9,898 nt of DNA from an uncultured Prevotellaceae bacterium. GTDB lineage: Bacteria; Bacteroidota; Bacteroidia; Bacteroidales; Bacteroidaceae. The notes under the pieces were generated by a model, which saw only the letters and a list, made by a program, of their open reading frames with translations, was not told where the DNA came from and did not search any database. Within the stretch, counting starts at the first letter, position 1. Each line of letters opens with the position of its first letter. Below, piece after piece: positions 5,487-9,898 of this stretch. The stretch lies in assembly GCA_905202115.1 (NCBI GenBank), contig CAJKQZ010000086.1, forward strand, positions 1-9,898, written 5' to 3'. Position numbers and translations under genes: made by a program.

Positions 5487-7289
5487 ATGAGCAACACCAC
5501 AATAAACCAGCGCGTGGAAATGCTGCGCGCATACATGCAGAGAAACGGACTTTCAGCATTCATTGTTCCCACAACCGACCCGCACATGAGCGAATACACG
5601 CCGGCACGCTGGCAGACGCGGGCATGGCTCACCGGCTTCGACGGCTCCGCCGGAACAACCGTGGTAACTGCCGGCGATGCCGCCCTGTGGACCGACTCGC
5701 GGTACTTCATAGCCGCAGCGTCCGCACTCGACGGTACGCCGTTCGAGCTCATGAAACAAGGAACCGCCGGCACTCCAAGCATAGGCCAATGGCTCGGCGG
5801 CGTGCTCGGCAAGGGAAGCACGGTGGGCGTTGACGGCACTGTAATAACCGGAGCGTTCCGCAACGAGCTGGAGACAGAACTTTCACCGCTCGGCATAAGT
5901 GTCGACACGAGCCATGACCCGTTCGATGAAATCTACCCTGACCGCCCCGCATTGCCCACGGGGAAAATAGAAATCCAGCCTATCGAGTATGCCGGCGAAA
6001 CGTGCGAATCGAAAATGGAGAGAATACTCGCCCTGGCTGCCGAACGGCATTGCAAGTCGGTTGTGGTGAGCGCGCTCGACGACATAGCCTGGACGCTCAA
6101 CCTGCGCGGCAGTGACGTGGAGTGCAATCCCGTTTTCGTGTCCTATCTTCTGTTGTCGCGCGAGCGGAAAATCCTGTTCATCGACGAGACAAAAATCACG
6201 GCCGCGGTAGCAAACCACCTCGCCGAGGCAGGCGTGGAGACAATGCCCTATGGCGCATTCTTCGAGTCGTTCGGCAAGGCATGCGTTCCGCCCGTGCTGC
6301 TGAGTGACAAGGCCAACTGTGCGCTGCAAGGCGTTGCCGCCGGAATAGGGTGCGTCGTGGCTCCGTCGCTGCCCGAGAAGATGAAAGCCGTAAAGAACGC
6401 AGCCGAAATCGACGGCTTCCGCCGCGCAATGGAACGCGACGGCGTGGCCGTGGTGACGTTTATGAGCCGCATTAGGAAGCTCGTTGCCGAAGGCAGGCTT
6501 ACCGAAATGGGAGTGGACCGCGAGATGACGGCTCTGCGCGCCGCGCAACCGCTGTTCCGCGGGCTGAGTTTCGCCACCATTGCCGCCTACGGTGCCCACG
6601 CCGCCATAGTTCATTACGAAGCCGACGAGAAAAGCGACATACCCCTCGAGTCCCGCGGAATGATTCTCATCGATTCGGGCGCACAGTACCTCGACGGAAC
6701 TACCGATATCACCCGAACAGTAGCTCTCGGCCCCGTAACCGACGAGGAGAAGCGCGCCTACACCCTGACGCTCAAAGGTCATATAATGCTCTCGCAGTGC
6801 GTTTTTCCCGACAAGGCTTCGGGAACGCAGATAGACTGCTGCGCGCGCTACCACATGTGGCAGAATCTTATGAACTACGGCCACGGCACGGGACATGGCG
6901 TGGGTTCGTACCTCAATGTGCACGAAGGGCCCCACCAGATACGTATGAATTATATGCCCGAACCGCTTCGTGCCGGAATGACCGTCACCGATGAGCCGGG
7001 TATTTACTGCGAGGGGAAATACGGCGTACGAATAGAAAACACGCTGCTCATCGTGCCGGCTGGAGAATCGCAATTCGGCAGCTTTCTCAAATTCGAGCCG
7101 CTTACGCTATGCCCTATCGATACCGCGCCCATAGACTGGAGCCTGATCACTCCCGACGAACTGGCATGGCTAAATGACTATCATGCCGAAGTGCGCCGGC
7201 GCCTGTCGCCGCTCATTGATAACAAGGAGGTGCTCGCATGGCTCGCCGACAATACCGCCCCGCTCGACGCCGCAGGCCGGCATTGCTGA
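5487..7289 (+). CDS. pepP: Xaa-Pro aminopeptidase (M24B, aminopeptidase P), cytoplasmic
   Basis: A 600-residue metallopeptidase that removes an N-terminal residue preceding proline. It has the three-domain layout of the long APP1 type: two creatinase-like N-terminal domains (about 1-150 with FIVPTTDPHMSEY, and 165-300 with ALDDIAWTLNLRG), then the pita-bread catalytic domain from about 305. The dimetal ligands are visible: Asp396 in LIDSGAQY, Asp407 in DGTTDITRT, His470 in GHGTGHGVG, Glu503 in TDEPGIY and Glu517 in GVRIENTLL; spacing follows human XPNPEP1 closely. His479 in NVHEGP is also present. There is no signal peptide, so it acts on peptides in the cytoplasm. The ATG at 5487 is chosen over upstream TTG codons because the family begins close to the RVEMLRAYM segment. 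It is a single-gene unit between two inverted repeat copies. Nothing essential is missing. Confidence 0.95.
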   Translation: MSNTTINQRVEMLRAYMQRNGLSAFIVPTTDPHMSEYTPARWQTRAWLTGFDGSAGTTVVTAGDAALWTDSRYFIAAASALDGTPFELMKQGTAGTPSIGQWLGGVLGKGSTVGVDGTVITGAFRNELETELSPLGISVDTSHDPFDEIYPDRPALPTGKIEIQPIEYAGETCESKMERILALAAERHCKSVVVSALDDIAWTLNLRGSDVECNPVFVSYLLLSRERKILFIDETKITAAVANHLAEAGVETMPYGAFFESFGKACVPPVLLSDKANCALQGVAAGIGCVVAPSLPEKMKAVKNAAEIDGFRRAMERDGVAVVTFMSRIRKLVAEGRLTEMGVDREMTALRAAQPLFRGLSFATIAAYGAHAAIVHYEADEKSDIPLESRGMILIDSGAQYLDGTTDITRTVALGPVTDEEKRAYTLTLKGHIMLSQCVFPDKASGTQIDCCARYHMWQNLMNYGHGTGHGVGSYLNVHEGPHQIRMNYMPEPLRAGMTVTDEPGIYCEGKYGVRIENTLLIVPAGESQFGSFLKFEPLTLCPIDTAPIDWSLITPDELAWLNDYHAEVRRRLSPLIDNKEVLAWLADNTAPLDAAGRHC

Positions 7290-7407
7290 CTGTTTCCGCC
7301 GGGCGCCGCGGATTTTTCCGCATACGAAAAAGCGCAAATCCGGCATAAACCGAAAGGTTCTGCAAAAAACCGGCACGGGAGGGTTTTATAAAAAATATGC
7401 TTCCTTT

Positions 7408-7581
7408 GAAAAAAAATATTTTTTTCGTGTGATAAAAAACTTCCCGCAGGAAATTGAAAATACAAGGGAGATAATCGAAAATATGTCTGAGATAATTTAA
7501 AATATCTCAGACATATTTTTTGCTACATATACACCTGCTGATTTTCAAGTGCTTGGCCGCTGACCGTTTTTGTCTGCAAAA
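7408..7581 (+). repeat. Long intergenic repeat, copy B (about 174 bp)
   Basis: A full-length copy, inverse to copy A. It starts with the A/T palindrome (7409-7425), then CGTGTGAT and a short A-rich spacer. Four 21-bp units follow at 7440 (CTTCCCGCAGGAA), 7461 (TACAAGGGAGATA), 7482 (TATGTCTGAGATA) and 7503 (TATCTCAGACATA), separated by 8-bp spacers ATTGAAAA, ATCGAAAA and ATTTAAAA. A roughly 60-bp arm then runs to GTCTGCAAAA. The last two boxes form a hairpin of more than 17 bp ending in a T-run on the plus strand, which might also terminate the aminopeptidase transcript; no other convincing terminator follows that gene. Confidence 0.9.
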
Positions 7582-7700
7582 TCTGTCGGCCAGGCGGTGC
7601 GGATTTCCAATAAAGCACGCAATCTTTTCCATACTCCCCAAATTGCTGTCTCCAGAGGCATACAAAGGCGTAACAATCCGCCCGACAGCAAAAAAACACA
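7582..7700 (+). other. Structured non-coding spacer next to repeat copy B
   Basis: CTGTCGG (7583-7589) pairs with CCGACAG (7682-7688), and GCGGA (7599-7603) with TCCGC (7677-7681), so about 105 bp can fold back on itself with a 9-base bulge. An A-run follows, so it is not a terminator on the plus strand. No recognisable protein is encoded on either strand, although short frames are open. Lying directly beside the repeat, it may be a further module of it or the leader of another RNA. Its function is unknown. Confidence 0.4.
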
Positions 7701-7731
7701 TATACTATATATAAAATTGCAAAAATTCAGC

Positions 7732-7739
7732 TACTTTTG
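7732..7739 (+). promoter_or_regulatory. Bacteroidetes -7 promoter box for the acyltransferase pair
   Basis: TACTTTTG is a full match to TAnnTTTG, 24 bp upstream of the ATG at 7764. No clear TTTG is seen 19-21 bp further upstream; a TTG at 7717-7719 is too close. The leader would be under 20 nt and the promoter would serve both acyltransferase genes. Confidence 0.5.
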
Positions 7740-7763
7740 TCCGTTGCTTTTATTCGGAAATAA

Positions 7764-8594
7764 ATGTCAGAAGCAAAACAGTCCTCACGCGTAAGCGTAG
7801 ACGGCATACTCCGTTCTAAAGCCGGCCGCAAGGCTCGCTATGTACCGCGTTTCCTTGTAAACTGGCTCAAGAAAATAGTACACGAAGAGGAAATAAACGA
7901 ATATCTTTCGCAGACCGAAGGCCTCACAGGCGTTCCCTGGCTCAAGGAGACAGTGAAATACTTGGATATGGACGTAACGGTAGAGGGCGAAGAGAACTTT
8001 CCTCCCGACAGCGACGGACTGCGCTACACATTCGTTTGCAATCATCCGCTCGGAGGCCCCGACGGCATAGCCGTGGGCTGGGAAATAGGGCGTCGCTACG
8101 GAGGCAAGGTGAAATACATACTCAACGATATCCTCACCAACCTGCCCGGCCTCGCCCCGTTGTGCATTCCCGTAAACAAGACGGGAGCCCAGAGCCGCCG
8201 TTCGCCGCAACTTATCGACGAAGGTTTCAAAAGCAGCGACAATATAGTGATGTTTCCCGCCGGACTGTGCTCGCGGCGCCACAAAGGAGTGATACGCGAC
8301 CTGCCCTGGACCAAGACATTCATAACGAAAAGCGTGGCGAGCCACCGCGACGTGGTGCCCATGCACTTCAGCGGGCGAAACAGCGACCGCTTTTACCGCA
8401 TAGCCCGCGCATGCGAGGTGCTGCACTCTCCAGTAAACCTTGCCATGCTCTTCCTGGCCGACGAAACCTATAAAAACAGGCACAAGTCGTTCACACTGAA
8501 GATAGGAAAACCCATTTCGTGGCAGACGTTCGACAAATCGCGCACGCCGGCCCAATGGGCAAAATACGTGCAGGATATCTGCTACAGCCTGTAA
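7764..8594 (+). CDS. glsA: O-acyltransferase of the LPLAT superfamily, GlsA-like (glycine-lipid second acylation)
   Basis: A 276-residue acyltransferase of the lysophospholipid acyltransferase superfamily. The catalytic block is NHPLGGPDG (93-101), giving His94 and Asp100; the five-residue gap in place of the classic four is usual in this hemolysin-associated subgroup. FPAGLCSRR (164-172) is the substrate-binding block and DVVPMHFSG (196-204) follows in the expected place. There is no signal peptide and no clear membrane helix, consistent with a protein at the inner face of the membrane. It lies 98 bp upstream of a GNAT-type N-acyltransferase. In Bacteroides thetaiotaomicron such a pair (GlsA with GlsB) makes N-acyl-O-acyl glycine lipids; here the O-acyltransferase comes first. 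An ornithine-lipid or ordinary phosphatidic acid role cannot be excluded from sequence alone. The ATG directly follows the promoter and a weak GGAAATAA. Confidence 0.75.
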   Translation: MSEAKQSSRVSVDGILRSKAGRKARYVPRFLVNWLKKIVHEEEINEYLSQTEGLTGVPWLKETVKYLDMDVTVEGEENFPPDSDGLRYTFVCNHPLGGPDGIAVGWEIGRRYGGKVKYILNDILTNLPGLAPLCIPVNKTGAQSRRSPQLIDEGFKSSDNIVMFPAGLCSRRHKGVIRDLPWTKTFITKSVASHRDVVPMHFSGRNSDRFYRIARACEVLHSPVNLAMLFLADETYKNRHKSFTLKIGKPISWQTFDKSRTPAQWAKYVQDICYSL

Positions 8595-8692
8595 CGCACG
8601 CCGGCCCGCGCGGCACAGAAATAAAACCCAACGAAACGCAATCCGTCCCATGCGGCGGAAAACAAAACAGAAAAAGACACACCGACACCAGA

Positions 8693-9682
8693 ATGGAACA
8701 GATAATCGCCCCCGTACCACGCGAATTACTGAAAAAGGAACTAACGCCCGACCTGCGTTTGCGCCGCACAAACAAGCGCGACAACGAAATCTATATAGTA
8801 ACCTATCAAAACGCGCCCAACACCGTGCGCGAGATAGGGCGCCTGCGCGAGATTGCCTTCCGCGCCGCAGGCGGAGGCACGGGGAAAGACTGCGACCTCG
8901 ACGAGTTCGACACAATGGAGGTGCCTTACAGGCAGCTTATCGTGTGGGATCCCGAGCGCGAAGAGATTCTGGGAGGCTACCGTTACCTGCCGGGCTCGCT
9001 TTTCAGCATGGACGACAAGGGACAGCCTATTCTGGCAACGAGCCACATGTTTCATTTCTCGCAGAAGTTCATCGACGAATACATGCGCTCCACCATAGAA
9101 CTGGGACGCTCGTTCGTGGCTGTGGAATATCAGAGCACACGCCCCGGAAGCCACGGCCTTTTCACGCTCGACAACCTTTGGGACGGGCTCGGCGCGCTTA
9201 CTTTTCTCGTGCCGGGTACGAAATATTTCTTCGGCAAGATGACTATGTATCCGTCGTTCGACAGACTGGGCCGCGACATGATACTGCATTTCCTCAACAA
9301 GCACTTCAACGACAGGGACGGGCTCGTAACTCCGAAAAATCCCATTAGGATAGAGGCCGACACCGATTTCCTCGAAAATCTTTTCAACAAAGAATCGTTC
9401 AAGGAAGACTATAGGATTCTGAACACCGAAGTGCGCAAGCTCGGATTCAACATTCCGCCGCTTGTGAACGCCTACATGAGTCTGAGCCCCACGATGCGCA
9501 TGTTCGGAACGGCCATAAACGACACGTTCGGCAACGTGGAGGAAACGGGAATACTCATTGCCGTCGACGAGATATTCGACGAAAAGCGCATGCGCTACAT
9601 AAATTCTTTCGTCGAGCAGGAGCCTGGCTCGCTCGAGATACTACGCGACGTTCTAAAAGCTCCCGGAAACAGACGTAGCTGA
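8693..9682 (+). CDS. glsB: GNAT-fold N-acyltransferase, GlsB-like (first step of glycine-lipid synthesis)
   Basis: A 329-residue protein of the hemolysin-like/OlsB acyltransferase group. Family features are the N-terminal REIGRLREIAFRAAGGGTG (46-64), a GNAT-like strand pair with QLIVWDPEREEILGGYRY (81-98), the long IELGRSFVAVEYQ (135-147), and LWDGLGALTFL with GKMTMYPSFD (162-190). In this group the enzyme transfers a 3-hydroxy fatty acid from acyl carrier protein to the amino group of glycine or ornithine. With the upstream O-acyltransferase this fits the two-step glycine-lipid route known in Bacteroides. The frame is open upstream to 8519, overlapping the preceding gene, but those 58 extra residues have no family character, so the ATG at 8693 is taken. 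No Shine-Dalgarno is seen. Choice of glycine as amine acceptor is inferred from the lineage. Confidence 0.8.
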   Translation: MEQIIAPVPRELLKKELTPDLRLRRTNKRDNEIYIVTYQNAPNTVREIGRLREIAFRAAGGGTGKDCDLDEFDTMEVPYRQLIVWDPEREEILGGYRYLPGSLFSMDDKGQPILATSHMFHFSQKFIDEYMRSTIELGRSFVAVEYQSTRPGSHGLFTLDNLWDGLGALTFLVPGTKYFFGKMTMYPSFDRLGRDMILHFLNKHFNDRDGLVTPKNPIRIEADTDFLENLFNKESFKEDYRILNTEVRKLGFNIPPLVNAYMSLSPTMRMFGTAINDTFGNVEETGILIAVDEIFDEKRMRYINSFVEQEPGSLEILRDVLKAPGNRRS

Positions 9683-9705
9683 CAGCGGCCCGCCTGAAGC
9701 CTACG

Positions 9706-9758
9706 GAAAAAAGCCCTCTTTCAGTATTCATGATTCCGAATGCCGAAAGAGGGTTTTT
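9706..9758 (+). terminator. Intrinsic terminator after the acyltransferase pair
   Basis: CCCTCTTTC (9714-9722) pairs with GAAAGAGGG (9745-9753), a 9-bp stem with a 22-base loop that contains a small inner inverted repeat, followed by five T (9754-9758). A run of A precedes the stem, so it may also work on the other strand. It lies about 25 bp after the stop codon. Confidence 0.82.
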
Positions 9759-9785
9759 GTATGGCAGCACGGCCGCGGCAAGTGT

Positions 9786-9816
9786 GCAAAAGAAACAATT
9801 GTTAACTCTCTTTTGC
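9786..9816. other. Nested inverted repeat between terminator and repeat copy E
   Basis: GCAAAAGA (9786-9793) pairs with TCTTTTGC (9809-9816) and encloses the 10-bp palindrome AACAATTGTT (9794-9803). It might be an operator for a gene beyond the window or a second weak terminator. No protein is attached to it here. Confidence 0.35.
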
Positions 9817-9841
9817 GTTTCGAAACCCTCGTGTGAAAACC

Positions 9842-9898
9842 TCTCCCGCAGATAAAAAAAATTATCTCAGAGATAATTCAAAATATGTCTGAGATATT
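9842..9898 (+). repeat. Intergenic 21-bp-period repeat, copy E (cut by the window edge)
   Basis: Same orientation as copies B and D. The opening unit TCTCCCGCAGATA (9842-9854) is followed by perfect boxes TATCTCAGAGATA (9863-9875) and TATGTCTGAGATA (9884-9896), again at exact 21-bp steps. The sequence CGTGTGA just before it (9830-9836) also matches copy B. The copy continues past the window end. Confidence 0.85.

Noticed and set aside
5883..7073. A 396-residue minus-strand frame inside the aminopeptidase.
   Set aside because: It lies wholly within a gene whose metal ligands are all present; composition is that of a shadow frame in GC-rich DNA.
7308..7321. Hairpin GCGGA-TTTT-TCCGC after the aminopeptidase as its terminator.
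   Set aside because: The stem is only 5 bp and is not followed by a T-tract.
4685..7581. A composite insertion element formed by the inverted copies A and B.
   Set aside because: No transposase, clear terminal inverted repeats within each copy, or target-site duplication was seen; only the inverted arrangement remains as an observation.

Overview
The window looks like a chromosome segment from a gut-type Bacteroidales bacterium, plausibly Muribaculaceae or a relative. Three promoter regions carry the Bacteroidetes -7 box TAnnTTTG, starts lack strong Shine-Dalgarno sequences, two sugar-active enzymes are exported, and a putative glycine-lipid acyltransferase pair is present. Coding DNA is GC-richer than the very AT-rich intergenic DNA. 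There is no transposase, phage gene, tRNA or rRNA.

Layout. On the minus strand (162-3078) a predicted inverting alpha-1,3-galactosidase (GH110-like beta-helix) is followed by a lipoprotein aldose 1-epimerase, probably one operon ending in a strong terminator at 111-142. Divergent to it (3410-4588, plus) is an exported DUF4855 protein with its own promoter. A 0.9 kb non-coding stretch (4589-5486) holds hairpins, a repeat copy and a candidate minus-strand structured RNA ending in an intrinsic terminator (about 4977-5125). Then come, all on plus, a 600-residue cytoplasmic Xaa-Pro aminopeptidase (5487-7289), a second repeat-bearing spacer, and an O-acyltransferase/N-acyltransferase pair (7764-9682) resembling the GlsA/GlsB glycine-lipid pathway, closed by a terminator at 9706-9758.

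The most unusual signal is non-coding. Five intergenic places (window start, 3235-3317, 4685-4860, 7408-7581, window end) carry copies of one repeat family built on an exact 21-bp period: a 13-bp palindromic box of form TATSTCWGASATA plus an 8-bp AT spacer. Nine perfect boxes occur and all lie in these intergenic copies. Copies A and B are about 175 bp long, roughly 93% alike by eye, and lie as inverted repeats around the RNA candidate and the peptidase.

Working together: the galactosidase would release beta-galactose from terminal alpha-1,3-galactosides outside the cytoplasm, and the epimerase would speed conversion to the alpha anomer used by galactokinase. The divergent DUF4855 protein may act on a related glycan. 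The aminopeptidase and lipid genes look like unrelated housekeeping units separated by the repeats.
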